Below, one piece after another: positions 1-13,070 of a stretch of DNA of 64,000 bases. Origin of the DNA: Muscardinus avellanarius (lineage: Eukaryota > Chordata > Mammalia > Rodentia > Gliridae). The stretch is from the NCBI GenBank assembly GCA_963383645.1, contig OY726566.1, positions 93,932,529-93,996,528 of the forward strand, read 5' to 3'. Each line of letters opens with the position of its first letter. The first letter of the stretch is position 1. Below the pieces are notes generated by a model that was not told the origin of the DNA, did no database searches, and saw only the letters and a list, made by a program, of their open reading frames with translations. Made by a program: the position numbers and the translations under genes.

Positions 1-110
1 ACAACTTGGTGAGATCCTGTTTCAAAATAAAAAATAAATAGGGCTGGGTGTATAGCTCAAAGGTAGAATGTCTCTGAGTTCAACCTCCAGTACCACCTAT
101 ACAAAAAGTG
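1..110 (+). mobile_element. Squirrel B1-dID SINE, right half (cut by window edge)
   Basis: Linker CCTGTTTCAAAATAAA is followed by GGGCTGGGTGTATAGCTCAA and the end CCAGTACCACC; the left part lies outside. Confidence 0.85.
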
Positions 111-600
111 TGATTTACTGGCTGTATATTATTCTATCATGTGATTGTGCCATACTTAAATGTCTTTCAATGAGAATGCTTACTTAGAGTATTTCATCAC
201 TAAAGTTTATATATGTATATATCCTTGTGTACAAATCTTTAAACATTTTGTTGAATACTAGGGAAGTATACTTCTCTAGTATTCAACAAAATTATTCTTA
301 TAAATGGAATTACTGGGCTGAAGGTTGCAGACATATTAAAAACTCAATATACAGTATTTTTCCAAAAAGAATGTGTCAATTTAAACCCCCAATAATTTAT
401 ATAAAAATGGTTTTGTCTTACTGCACCCTCAGCAGTGAGAATAATCATTTATCATTTTGCCACAATGACAGGCCAAAAATATTATATTTTGGTTTTAATT
501 TGTATTCCTTTGATGACTAGGTGAGGCCGAACATAAAATTTATTGGAAACTAATTTTTCTCTACAAATTGTGTATTTATATTCTTCATAATTTTTCTCAT
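110..600. mobile_element. Old L1 (L1M-type) 3' fragment
   Basis: Stretches such as GGAATTACTGGGCTGAAGG and TTGTATTCCTTTGATGACTA match the ancient L1M 3' end pattern. The fragment is interrupted by the palindrome at 245-292. Confidence 0.6.
245..292. repeat. 48-bp near-perfect inverted repeat (palindrome)
   Basis: The two 24-base arms around the centre GTATAC (266-271) are reverse complements with one mismatched pair (262 G against 275 T). It lies inside an old L1 fragment that has no such palindrome as I recall it, so a template-switch origin is likely. Confidence 0.9.
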
Positions 601-661
601 TGGGTAAAGTATTTTTCTATAACTCATTAAGCTCTTTCTGTGTTAAGAAGAGTGACCTAAT

Positions 662-858
662 TGAGCGTGGTGGTGCACATTTGTAATCCCAGTATTTGTA
701 AAGCTGAGGCAGAAGAATTGTGAGTTTGAGGCCAGCCTCAGCAACTTAGCGAGACCCTGTTCCAAGGCAAAATTACAAAGGGCTGTGGATATACTGTGGA
801 GGTAGAATGTCCCATGTCCCAGTGTTCAATTCTTAGCACACACACACACACACAAAAA
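662..858 (+). mobile_element. Old B1-dID SINE with (CA)n tail
   Basis: GAGCGTGGTGGTGCACA... to a degenerate right part, ending in a short CA run (838-853). Confidence 0.85.
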
Positions 859-1063
859 TAAGCGACCTAAAGGGATAACGCTCAAAGCGCAGAATCAAGA
901 AGTAAGGAGAAGACAGTCCTCTTGCGCTCTTTCTCTTATATTTGGTCAGTCTCAATCTGTTGTTATTGAAAGTGCTTGGACTCTCCCCTCCAAATCACAT
1001 GTGAGAAAAAGCCTCTAGAGGAACTGCCTAATTAATCCTACAAAGATATACTTGCATTTCTAT

Positions 1064-1267
1064 TTTTGTTTTGTGGCACTGGGGATTAACCTGGGGGCAT
1101 TCTACCTCTGAGCTACATCCCCAGCCCCGTTTTCTTTTCTTTTGAGATAGGGTCTCACTAAGTTGCTGAGACTCTCGATACTCTGCCAATGCTGTCCTAG
1201 AACTTGTGATCCTTCTGTCTCAGCCTCCCCAATACTGGGATTATAGGCATGCACCATCACCCGTGGG
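1064..1267 (-). mobile_element. Old B1-dID SINE
   Basis: Reverse copy: ACTGGGGATTAACCTGGGGG, CTACATCCCCAGCCC, then TCTCAGCCTCCCCAATACTG. Confidence 0.88.
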
Positions 1268-2023
1268 AAGAAATTTGTATTTGTTTAAAAAAATTCTCAG
1301 GAGATTATGATGACTAATTAGACTGGGGAACGCTGCCATTTGGAATGGTTATCTTTTGAAGAAAATGAAGCTAAGGTGTAGAAACGGGTCCCTTGGAATT
1401 CTGGAGCCAACTGGCCTGTGTGCCCTTTGCAGACAGTTCTGCTTAGCTGACAGGCTGTGAAGAGATGGGCACTCCATACCACCCTCAGAGTGTGGTGGGC
1501 AAGTAGACACACACTGTTCTTGTTGCCAGTGGCAACCAAGAAAGATGGGGATCCATGGTGCAGAGCGCATGGCTGTGAACGTGGACAGTTGCTTTTTTCA
1601 TTAGCTGTATGACCCCAGGCTCTCCTCTCTTCCATGGCATAATCTGTTTAGATGCAGCTTCTTGCCAAGAACATGTCCCTCAGGAGAAAACTAAGCAAAC
1701 AACTACCGAGGCAATTAGCTTTATTGCAATTACCGTACTTGCCTAGTAACCACCATGCGAATGCCTGGAATCCATCGTTGTCACTCAAGCTGGACTGCGA
1801 GGTCTAGGAAATAAGAAAACATACCAGGTACAGAGGCCAGAACTGCATGCAACATGCCCAGATAAAGGGAGACGCTTACGTTACCCATTTCCCTCCGCTT
1901 TTCTTTTGGTGTTTTAAGTCCTTACATTATATAAGCATCTTAGTTTGTTTTATTATTAAGTTGCCTGAAACTGAGCCCCAGTGGCAAGTACTGGACATAA
2001 CTGATTTGTGAGCTGATTCTTAC

Positions 2024-2105
2024 CACCTGCTTCGCTGACATGAAAGTGCAAATAAATATCCCTGCAGACACCAGGGCAATGGAGGTATATTTGAATATAC
2101 TGTAT
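2024..2105 (-). CDS. SLC35B4: SLC35B4 coding exon 5
   Basis: The acceptor is CTTATTTTTGCAG ending at 2106. The exon encodes residues 115-142, YSIFKYTSIALVSAGIFI then CTFMSAKQV. The preferred donor is GTAAGA at 2023-2018, leaving phase 0; an alternative GTGGTA three bases earlier would drop the valine. This is the last SLC35B4 exon inside the window. Confidence 0.93.
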
Positions 2106-3698
2106 CTGCAAAAATAAGAACAACGACATCTTAGGGAAACAGATACACATTTCCAAGTGATATTTTCAGTCAGATGGTGCATGCAAGTACAAATTGTTAA
2201 AATATAAGGGAGGGCAGAGTCCACATAAGAAAGTGCTTGAAGGACACAGGACGTTGATTCGTTCTTAAACAACATCTTTCCTTGAAGTTGGTTAAAATAG
2301 TTTGCTTCCCACAGTTTATTGATAAACAGATTGTGGCATCAGAAAACAAAAATAGAAGCAGACAACAAACAAGATCTGGCACTGCATTCTGCTCTCAAGA
2401 GTCCAAATGCGAGCCCAACCCAGTCAAATAGAATCTGTGGCTTTACCTGTCTTTACGGAGCCTAAACCTGAGTCATAAGACACACATCGCTCAAGAGAAA
2501 GAAAAAATATTAGCATTTGGTGATCAGGAAGTCACTTAATTCTCCATTCTCTGGGGGGGGGGTTTAATCTCTAAATAACATATATGCCATTTTAAAAATA
2601 TCAGCACAGCTGGATAAAGGGAGAAATCTTCAAATTATTGCACTATGTGTAGTAATAACAGTGGCATTTCACATTACCTAAAATAGCACCATTACTGTCC
2701 CTTTCAGGTTCTTGGTGATCAGGGAAGGCCTCAGGAAAGGATTAAAAGAAATTAAACGTGTAAAATGGCCAATCATCTTTTGCTACTCAAATGCACTGTA
2801 TCCTTTGGTCACAGTACCTATAAGAAGCGGATCAAACTGGCAAGAAGCAGCGAAAGGAAACTAAAGGGCCAAGAGGCCCACGCTAGAGAGCAGAATGGTG
2901 AGGAGGTGGGCACTATCTTCAGTCTGGAAAGATCAACTGGGAGAAGTTTACAGCTCAGGCCAAAAAACAGAAGGGCACAACTACCGAAAATACACACATG
3001 ATCCTCAAATGAGGAGCCGTGCTATGAACCTGAGGGGTTGCTATCCAGGACAAATAAAACATTTACCTTATTTCTCTAAGTTAGTTTATAGAAGCTCCTG
3101 CACCATGGGTGATACACATAGAAGAGTTACAAGCCTTGGATAAATAGAGTTTAGCTGGCAGAAACATAACCAACTCTTAAAAGAGTAGGATGTTTGAGAA
3201 AAGCCCCTGACATTTTGAGGCAATATCAAGGGAATCCAATTACTTTTATGACATGTCCTTTTGTCCCTGATATAAATCAAAATCAAAATCATAGGTTGGT
3301 CTGTTCCAGGGTGAATTTTACTTTACCATGAAGCTCAATGGTCCCCTCAAATACAACACACCTGACCACACCTGGCCATCATGGATGTATGCTTAAACGC
3401 AGAACCTAGGAGAAATAAATCAGCTACACTGGTATTTATCTGGAGAATACATGAGCCTCAGGAGATAAAGGACCTATGATAAGGAGCCTCCAGGACAACT
3501 GTCCTTCTTAAGACACAGCCCATACTATTTAAAAACTTTAGGTCCCCATACCCATGAATTCATAGCTAATTTCCCAGGTGGTATATGGAATTCTTTTTTT
3601 TTTTTTTTCCCAGTGGTATTGGGGTTCCTGGAAGCCCTTCTACCTCCGGGCTACACTCCCAGACCTATTTTATACTATTTTTATTTTTGGAAACAGGG

Positions 3699-3749
<51 letters not shown>

Positions 3750-6115
3750 TTTTTTTTTTGGTGGTACTGGGGTTCCTGGAAGCCCTTCTACCTCTGGGCT
3801 ACACTCCCAGACATATTTTATACTTTTTTATATTTGGAAACAGGGTCTCTTAAGCCAGTGCGGCTGGCTTCGAACCTGCGTGATCCTCGGTCTCCCAAGT
3901 GCGGGGATGACAAGCGTGCGCCACCACGCCCGGCTGGTATATGGAATTCTAACACTGAGTACTGAATACACTGAAAAATTAGCATCAACTTGTACACTTC
4001 TGGTCTTAATAGCAAGAGTGAATGTTCCCTGAGAAATTATGTGCTATCCTTCCTCAGGGTCCCTCTTTTTTGGCACTGATGTGTGAGGCTGAAAAGGAAG
4101 ATGGAAGACAAAAACTTTGAAGAAGCACCCCAGACATTCATCCTATCTTCTTGGCTATTTGGGTCTTTGTTGGGAATTTCCTTTTTAATAGTGTGATTAT
4201 TTCCTAGCTCATTTTGTTGTGCTGATCAGCACCTTCTAGGACAACACCGGCCCACAGAACTATGAAGTTGGAAAAATTCCATATCTGGATTCTTCAATAT
4301 TATTTCCACTAGGAATTTGTGGCTACTGAGCATTTAAATGTGACTGGCGCGGTGGTACACACCTATAATTCCAGTACCTGGGAGGCTGAAACAGGAGAAC
4401 TGCAGGTTTGAGGTCAGCCTTGGCAACTTAGTGAGACCGTTTCAAAATGAAAAGTAAAAAAACACGGCTGGGGGTGTAGCTGAGAAGTAGAATGCCCCCT
4501 GGATTCAATCTTCAGTACCTGCCCCCCCCCCCACGCATACAAGAGTGAATAAAATGTGTTGGTGAGATTGAGAAACTAAATATTTAATTTTATTCCATTT
4601 TAAGTAATTTAAATATAAATGTAAATAGTCACATGTGACGAGTGGTGACATACGACATACTAAAATTCTATTATCGGTGGATTCTGTGGGTTAGTATGGT
4701 ACGAAAGATTCAGCGATGACAGCAGCTCGTCAGCTCCAAGTGCAGACGCTGCTGCTTCCGGCCTGGGGGAGGGCCTCTCACCTGTCCACTATCTCGGGAA
4801 ACCAGACCACTGCGCTTCACTTGGAGAGAAAGAACTAAGAGAAAAGGTAGATGGCCAAGAGCAAACTTAATGCTACAGCGGGAAAGGAAACCAGATGCTA
4901 CTCTATGGACAGCGGCTTAGAATATAATTTTTATACAAAAAATAGGAAGTGTGTTACTTACCTTTTCTTCAAAATGATAATTCCTAGAATCATGTTGGCG
5001 ATTAGAGAACCCTGCAAAAAGAAAAGAGAGTAACAGAGTTAGCACATTAGGGAGAGAAAATGACATAATTCCAGATGAAAAGGAACACAGACAGGGAAGA
5101 CATGGAATGAAGGAGGCTAGAATGAATAATAAGGTCCGGGTGTTCTTACAATGGCAAAAACAGAGGCCATAAAAATCAATGTGAATCAAACTTTTTAAAG
5201 ATGGCAATGAGAATAAAAATGACCATTCTCAGTAACTAGCCATGGCTGAAGCTATGTCTAATACAAACAAATGATACCATCAATTTCTTTTTGCCAAGTT
5301 TCCCATCTATCTAATTTATAAGACTTTTAATAAGCTTCTCCCTACCTCCAATATTAATGAAATAAGTCATGCAAGGATGTATCTTCCATAGAAAGGTGGT
5401 AATTAATTAACAAGTGTTCATTCAAAGGCTACCATGTGCCCAGTTCTCTAAAGGTCATCTTAATAATTACAATTAGCACTGGAAAGTCCCTTTAGGAATA
5501 GCATATTATGTATCACAAAAATCTCAGGCCACACAGAAATGTTATCCACCCATTTGTATTCTTCTAAAATCCTACCCACATGCTCCTTGAGGCCTTCCTT
5601 GCTCTTCTGAGGAACACTGCTCTTATGTGTATACAAGCTACACAGAGACCTACCACGGTACATTAGGCAAAGGAGAAAGCTTATGCTACTTTGAGAAAAA
5701 TCCCCTCTGTCAACTCAAGTCTCTGCTAAAGAGAAATCAGAAAAGAGAAGGACAGGTTGATCATCCCTAATCTGAAAATCCAAAATGCTTCAAAATCCAG
5801 AACGTTTTTATGATGCCACAAGTGGGAAACTCTACACCACAAAATCTTGTTTTATGCACAACATTTTTTAAAACATTATATAAAATTTTGTTTAAAGGTA
5901 CATATGAAAGCCGGGCGTGATGGCGTACGCTTGTAATCCCAGTATTTGGGAGGCTGAGACCGGAGGACTGCGGTTCACAGACAGCCTCAGCTACTTAGTG
6001 AGGCCCTCCGCAACTTAGTGAGACTCTGTTTCAAAATAAATAATAACAAAAAATAGGGCAGGGGGTGTAGCTCAGAAGTTGAATCCCCCTGGGTTCCATC
6101 CCCAGACTCGCAAAA

Positions 6116-6150
<35 letters not shown>

Positions 6151-7036
6151 AAATGTACATATGAAATATAGATGAATTCTATATTTAGATTCAGGTTCCA
6201 CCCCCAAAGATACCTAGTGTGTATATGCAAATATTAAAAATCTGAAATACATCTGGTCCCAAGCATTCTGGATACGAGCCACTCAATCTGTACCTGTTTC
6301 ATGCACTACAAGTAAATGTAATTTTATGGAGGAAGAAGCAAGAAGTGGTAATAAGTTAAATAACATTAACAGAAAGTTGAATATAAAAATCAGTCAGATG
6401 GAGAAAATTGAAAGTAAAATCTGTTTCCCAGGAAAAACTTAGTCTTTTTAATTAACTACCTATCAGAGAGCAGATAAATAAAAGTCAACGGTCCCCTTAC
6501 CCATTTCCCTCTCTTTGCCTAACTTCTCAGGTGAAAGCCCTCCCTGCTCACACACTCACAAACCTGGTCTTACAGCCCCAGCCCAGCCTTTCTATTCCTG
6601 CCACGTGCCACTCAGTTCTACCTTTCAGAGGAAACGCACGACTGAGCTGGCCACACTTACAGATCTGAATATCATGTGCAAGGGCATGGCGATGTTGAGA
6701 TTGAGGGCGTAGTTGTTCACCACGCTGACAGTGAAGAACATGGTCACCATCACAGCATAATACCTAGCGGCAGAGAAGACCATGTCACACGGGGGCCATT
6801 ATTTCAAGAAAATCAAACACAGAAGAAAATATGTATTTTTTTACCTAAAAAGTATCTTACTTATTCCCACTGCACTAAAAAGATTGTATCACTGTTATCA
6901 TGTGACGTTAAATACTATTACACATAAAAACAGCTCCCAAAAGCCAGGCGAACATGAAAAAAATTTGAATTTCCAAATATATTTAGAAATGCTTGTTTTT
7001 CAATGTTCCAAATATGTTTTAAATGCTTTTTTTAAG

Positions 7037-7082
<46 letters not shown>

Positions 7083-10000
7083 GAGAGAGAGAGAGAGAGG
7101 GAGGGAGGGAGAAAGAGAGAGAGAGAGAGAGAGAGAGACTTAAAACATATCAATATGGTTTTCTTTTGTTGTGGCGCATGGTGGCGCACGCTTGTAATCC
7201 CCACACTTGGAAGGCTGAGACAGGAGGATCACACAGGTTTGAAGCCAGCCTCAGCTACTTGGTGAGGTTCTAAGCAACTTAGACCCTGTTTCCAAATAAA
7301 GTATAAAATACATCTGGGAGTATAGCCTGAAGGTAGAAAGCCCCTGGGTTCCAACCTCAGTACCACCAAAACAAAAAACAAAAAAAAAACCAACCATTTA
7401 AATGACTAAGGAGTGCAGGACAATCTGAGTAATGGTTCCATATTCTTCAAAAAATGTCCATGCTGAGCGCAGGTTCCCAAGCATACTCTACCGCACATCT
7501 GACAACAACAGTGAGTTGATCCTAGTTACCTCTTCTGACGAGATGCCATGTGTCACTGGCTAGATATGGAGCTATCTACATCGTCACAATACGTAGCAAA
7601 ACCAAGGCTACAGTAGCACAGCCCGGGACATCTGAGGAGCTTAACAATGCACGCAGAGCACAGTATGACCCACGTGCAAAATCACTAGCAACCACTTCCG
7701 CACAACCTCCAAATAGCATCTACTAGTGACTTCACAGGGCTTCTTGCCAAAAGTGCTCAGTCCTGTCTTGAAGAGATGCCACTGGGAGACTGAGTTTCTC
7801 AAGGTCTCTCAGGATAACTACTTTGACTAGTCCTCGTGGCTGCCCACACAGAACTGCCTCGAGATCACATGAGGTTGAATGACATGCGCGACGCTGATGA
7901 TGGCTTAACACACGGAAAAGAAAATAGTCACCCAAATGGGCCATGTGTAGGAGGATGGATGTTAGGACAAGATCATGGAGTGCCTCAAGGGCAGGTTGGA
8001 GTCTGGACTTTCTTCGGAAAATCATGGAAATCAGGGACGGGTGGTGCCATGATAAAATGGATGAATGGTGGGAGGCAGGGAGCCCTGCCAGCTATGAGAC
8101 TCCTCTAAAACTTATGGCGACGGTGAATATATTCCTGACTCATGGCTGCAGGAATGGAAAGAGTGGGAGGAGACCAAAAAAGGCCAAAGAAGCAAAAAAC
8201 TGCTAGGGCTCCCACTATGACGTAAAGCGTGCTCTGCAGGAACAGAAAGCTCGATGCGGGTACGAAAGCCAATGAAAACAAAACACATGCAGAATATTTA
8301 GCACTGCACTGAGAAATTGAAAAGTACATTATTACTAACAAAATTCAGCCAGATTTTCTGCCCCACACTGTTAAGGAATGCTGACCACCACGGATAAACC
8401 TTGAGTAGTAGAGAATGTCACACAAAAACGTCATTCTCTAATGGCTCTTAAGCACTCACAACTGATACGTAACACTTCCATCTCCAATCTCTCACGGCAA
8501 GAAAACTAAACCTCCAATACACTGTCCACCATCACAACTGCCCTGTGTTCTATTCGGGCCCATGAGTACAGTTACGCAAGTTTGGACTGATGAAGAGAGG
8601 TAGGATTTCAACAGTCTGACTTGGCTAGGCCTCTGTTTTCTTTTAATAGAGGTGAAATTCATGTAACATAAAATTAACCATTTTAAAGCAAACAACTCAG
8701 CGCCATCAGATTATTTACAATGCTGTATAAGCACCACACATTTCCAAATATTTCCATATATTTCCAAAATCCAACTGTTTTTAAAAAATGATGCCATTCT
8801 TGGCATATTTGACAACTTTACAAACACAGAACATATCAACCATAACCATTAAAAACTTGTGATGAGAGTAGGTTTTGTGACTGACCCCATATTACACACA
8901 TACACACAGTCTACATCACAGTTATTTTAAATGTTATGGCAGCAATTTTATTCTAAAAACAGGCCAACTTGGAATTTCACAATATTTTAAATTCATAAAA
9001 CAAATTACTAATACCCTTGACATAAATCTTAGTAAAAGATGCCTCATACTCCTTTTCTTTTCTTTTTTTTTTTGGTGGTACTGGGGTTCCTGGAAGCCCT
9101 TCTACCTCCGGGCTACACTCCCAGACCTATTTTATACTTTTATTTGGAAACAGGGTCTCTTAAGCCAGCACAGCTGGCTTCGAACCTGCGTGATCCTCCA
9201 AGCGCGGGGATTACAAGCGTGCGCCACCACGCCTGGCATCGTACTCCTTTTCTATAGGCACCACTTTATAATTTTTTGAGACACCTCAAAGCTAAAAGAG
9301 ACTTTGCTCTGCGATACCTTATTGGGATGGCTGGTGGCTTCCTTCCCAAATTGGCTTCAAAGAGGAAACCTTCCACAGCAATAAACAAAAATTGTGCAAA
9401 TGTCACGATGTTCCCACATCCTGGATGCTTCCTGTATAATGAATAGCAAAAAGAAAAAATAAGACACAAAAATCAAGATAAAGGGCACTAAAACATCTTA
9501 TATTTATAGTTGCAAAATAACAGGAAGGATGATTTAGCTCGGCCACTGTCTTTCCTTCTCTTGGTGTTCTTATCCATGGACACGTATTTAGCATTATGCT
9601 TCACAAAGAATGTCAAACTTTCTTATTTCACTCTTCCCTAGGTTCTAGCAGGCCGTGAGTGAGAATTACTCTGCCATGCTCACCGCTATGTCTGTGACAC
9701 GGCTTTCCTCGTAAACTGTAGGAAACTGGTCACGTATTCCTATTGAGATCTTAACTAATAGGAAGGAACGCCCCAGGACAGAAATATGCTGGGATTTCTC
9801 CTGGGATGTTTTTATCCTTCCTGATCAGAAACCACTGACCAGGTGATATCAGGGACGCGGCTCTAGATGGTGTTGCTGAGGGAGTAAAAACTGGTTCGTG
9901 GGATGGGGGAAATCTTACTCGTTTTATAAGTGTAAAGCATAGAAATACATAGAAGAAAGTACATCTATAGAGGAGTGATTAAGAAAAATGTCTAAGAAGG

Positions 10001-13000
10001 GTTCTGGAGTTGAGGACAATAACTTAAAGAAGACCGAGAAATACCACTGCAGTCTACTTTCTCCACAACTCTTAGCAGGTGCTGTAAGTCTACCAGGCAC
10101 TCAAGTGCTTGAATTTCAACCGATGCTCTTCCCTGGTCTATGTAACAGCTAGGAAATCTTCTGTGGTCTACGTAACAGCTAGGGAATCTTCCACAGTGAC
10201 TATTAGGGACAAATTTACAAAGTAAAAAAATTCCTTTTGATATCCAGCTTGAGGCACTCTAAAAATTAGCCATGTGAAACATGAAATGTTGCCAGTTGTC
10301 TTGAGCTGGCCCTCCACTTGCTCTGTTCCATCACCAGAAGTACTAAGTGCACAGCACCCAGATTTCCCTTAATACCCACGTCGTATTCTGTCTTCATCTT
10401 GACCAAAAACATTCACCTCAAGCCAGTAAGTAGAGGGACTTAACTGTGCTCTTATTTACTGATACAAAGCTGTTTATCAAAAGCACCATTCTTTCTGGTG
10501 GTATAATAATGAACAGCAATGCCAAGATTCACAAGTTTCCGCATGCGTGCGTGCGTGCGTGCGTGTGCGTCATTAGGGACTGAGATTGAACCCAGGGGCA
10601 TTCTGCCTCTGTGCTTTACCCCCAGCCCTTTTCAATTTTGTTTTGAAACAGTCTCACTAGGTTGCTGAGACCAAGCTGTCGAGGCTGGTCTCTAACCTGC
10701 AATCCTCCTGTCTCTGGCTCCCATGTACTGGGATGAAAGGTGCGCACCACCACGCCCAGCACAGATCCTTCATCTACCTATCAGGCATAAAAGCAGACAA
10801 GCCCAAGCATAAAGCAGTCTTGCAGCAAGCGAGGCTTACCCCTGCAGCAGACCCGTCACCACTCTTCAAGTTCTGCTGCCTGTCAGGGTTTCCCTGAAAC
10901 CTGCGTTCCATGCAGTTTAACAATGTCTCTTTCAGCATATCTCATGTTCAAGGCTAAATGTTGTAGAAGTCCATAAATAATTATGTAAGCTATTTAGCTC
11001 ATTCAAGGAACTAATTAAAACCATCCACTTAAAGATGAGGGCTCAGAGAGAGAAGGAACTTTCAACTAGCTGGTCCTTGGCACAGTGCTCTTGAACTCTG
11101 GCCCGAGCTCTTTAGAAGCCCTTGCGCCTGAGGAGGTGCACTCTCCCAGTGCTGGGTTCGTTGGCCTGGGGTAGGGCCCTGGGAATCTACTTTCAGAAGC
11201 TTCCCACTTGATCCTAGTATGCAGCCAGCACTGGAAACCACAGTGTAGGGACGGGGAAAGGCCTGGGAGTGGGTGTGAACATGTGTGCGAACATACAGGC
11301 AAGCGTTTTTAAGATGCATGGGTATGTCTCAGAGGATGCACAGGGCTGAGAAGTACTATGCTCTACAGTGATTAAAAGTACGTGTTGACTATGATACATA
11401 ATTACATTGCACCAATAAAAGCATAAAAATAAATAAAACATGAAAAAGCATACACTGACATGCAAGATCCACCTTAGTCACATACCATGTGACAATGGAA
11501 GTGAACCAACTTATCTATGTCCAGTTTTCTTATCTTTAAAAAGTGACTCTCAGCCGGGCTTGGTGGTGCATGCTCATAATCCCAGCATTCATGAGGCTGA
11601 GACCAGAGGATGTCGGCTCATGGCCAGCCTCAGCTACTTAGTGAGGCCCTTTGCAACTCAGTGAGACCCTGTTTCAAAATAAAGAATGAAAAATTAGGGC
11701 TGGGGGTGTAGCTCAGAGGTAGAATGCCCCTGGGTTCCATCCCCAGTACCGCGAAAAAAAAAAAAAAAAAAAGAAAGAAAGAAAAGAAAAAGAAAAGAAC
11801 AAGTGACTCTCACTGGGTATGATAGGGCACACCTGTAATCCCAGTACTTGGGAGGCTGAGACAGAAGAATCCCAGGTTAGAGACCATCTTGAGCAACTTA
11901 GGAAGACTCAGCAAGACCCTGTTTCAAAACCAAATAATAACAAAAGGGCTGGGGTATATCTCAGAGGTAGAATGCCCCTAGGTCCAACCCCTACTACCAC
12001 AAAAATAAACAAATAGAGACTCTCTCAAGGGCAATGCGCCAGTCCCTAAAAGTACTTAGCACAGTGCCTGCCACAGCATGGCAAAGGCCAAGAGAAGCAT
12101 GAGGATGACCAGAGCTCAGGGTCTTGCATGTCCTGAAAGGTCTTCAATCTACGCATGCTCACCCTTTGAAAAGCATTCAGATTGACCAATTTTTCTCATC
12201 TGTAAAATGAAAAGTATATGTTACTGTTGTAGTGAGAACTCGATGGGAAAATACAAATGGGGTGCCAAGCACAAGACTGAACCCCAAAGAAGCCTGAAAC
12301 TCCCCTTGCTTTTCCTTCCATCCTCTCTCTAGCTAAAGCATAGGCCAATCCAGTAAAAGAGCAGTTGTGTAGAACCTATTACGCATGAAGGTAGGTGCAA
12401 GCTGGCAGGGAACGCCCAACAGGAATGACATCTGCTCTCAAGCCCATGATATCATGGGACAGTCAGACATGAAGTATGAACAGGAAGGACCCAGTGCCAC
12501 CGGGGAGGGTCAGAGGGCAGGCTGAGGTCCTAGTCACCTTTGTGTCTGGTCTTCACTCAAGCAAGTCAATGAACGTGGGCACGCCTCACTTGACACAAAC
12601 GTGATGCAGAACATTAGCAAGTGTTTAAAAGGTCAAAAGACAGTTTATTTTTTAAAAAAGATTCGCCTTATAAGTGTGTTCTCCGTATGATTTATTGTTG
12701 TTATTATTATTTGCAGTTCTTGGGATGGAACCCAGGACCTCATGCATGCTAAGTAAATTCTCTACCAGAGCTGCAATCTTAGCCCCATATGGTTTTTTTA
12801 AAGCAGTCATATTCTTTTTTATCTTTAGTTTATGGAGATAGATATCAGTCATGCCCATTTCACTGCGCAAGGCACTCAGAGCCACATGGCACCGACTTAG
12901 GTAAATTTCTCAGGGCCTCGTGGCAAAGAAATGGGGTTTGGATATACCTTTATTATTACTAATATTAAAAATCAGTGGGTTTTGGTATGGGTTTTAGTTG

Positions 13001-13027
13001 TGCAACCATTGCCAATAGCTAATTTTA

Positions 13028-13070
<43 letters not shown>

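Larger units (their letters stand above)
1..2023 (-). other. SLC35B4: SLC35B4 intron 5 (partial)
   Basis: Intronic sequence running off the window. It holds a 5'-cut SINE (1-110), an old L1M-like fragment (110-600) with a 48-bp palindrome, two SINEs (662-858, 1064-1267) and about 750 bases of unique sequence (1270-2020) where I recognise no exon. I searched it for later SLC35B4 exons and found none. Confidence 0.8.
2106..4961 (-). other. SLC35B4: SLC35B4 intron 4
   Basis: Mostly unique sequence (2106-3578, 3951-4341, 4536-4961) with the compound double SINE at 3595-3934 and an older SINE at 4342-4535. Short open frames around 2765-3140 match no protein I know. Confidence 0.8.
5012..6660 (-). 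other. SLC35B4: SLC35B4 intron 3
   Basis: Contains unique AT-rich sequence (5012-5752), a MER44/Tigger-like DNA transposon (5753-6296) split by a SINE, and a further 360 unique bases up to exon 3. Confidence 0.8.
6764..9317 (-). other. SLC35B4: SLC35B4 intron 2
   Basis: Contains a (TG)n/(GA)n microsatellite and young SINE (7043-7392), about 1.25 kb of unique sequence (7393-8640; 7900-8105 may be a very old LINE remnant), an L1M piece (8640-8765) and a young SINE close to exon 2 (9059-9238). Confidence 0.8.

Noticed and set aside
1..2023. Searched for SLC35B4 exons 6 and later
   Set aside because: No sequence encoding the expected SENDGFQAFVWWLL-type continuation was found on the minus strand, so they must lie outside the window.
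2765..3143. Two overlapping plus-strand frames suggestive of a small processed pseudogene
   Set aside because: No match to a known protein, no poly-A tail and no target duplication could be seen.
3585..4032. Open frames of 90-140 codons rich in SLSLSLSL
   Set aside because: They are translations of reverse SINEs and the (TC)n run. Peptides of the type GSWKPFYLRATLPDL recur at every young SINE (21.1, 22.2, 32.2 kb) and are not genes.
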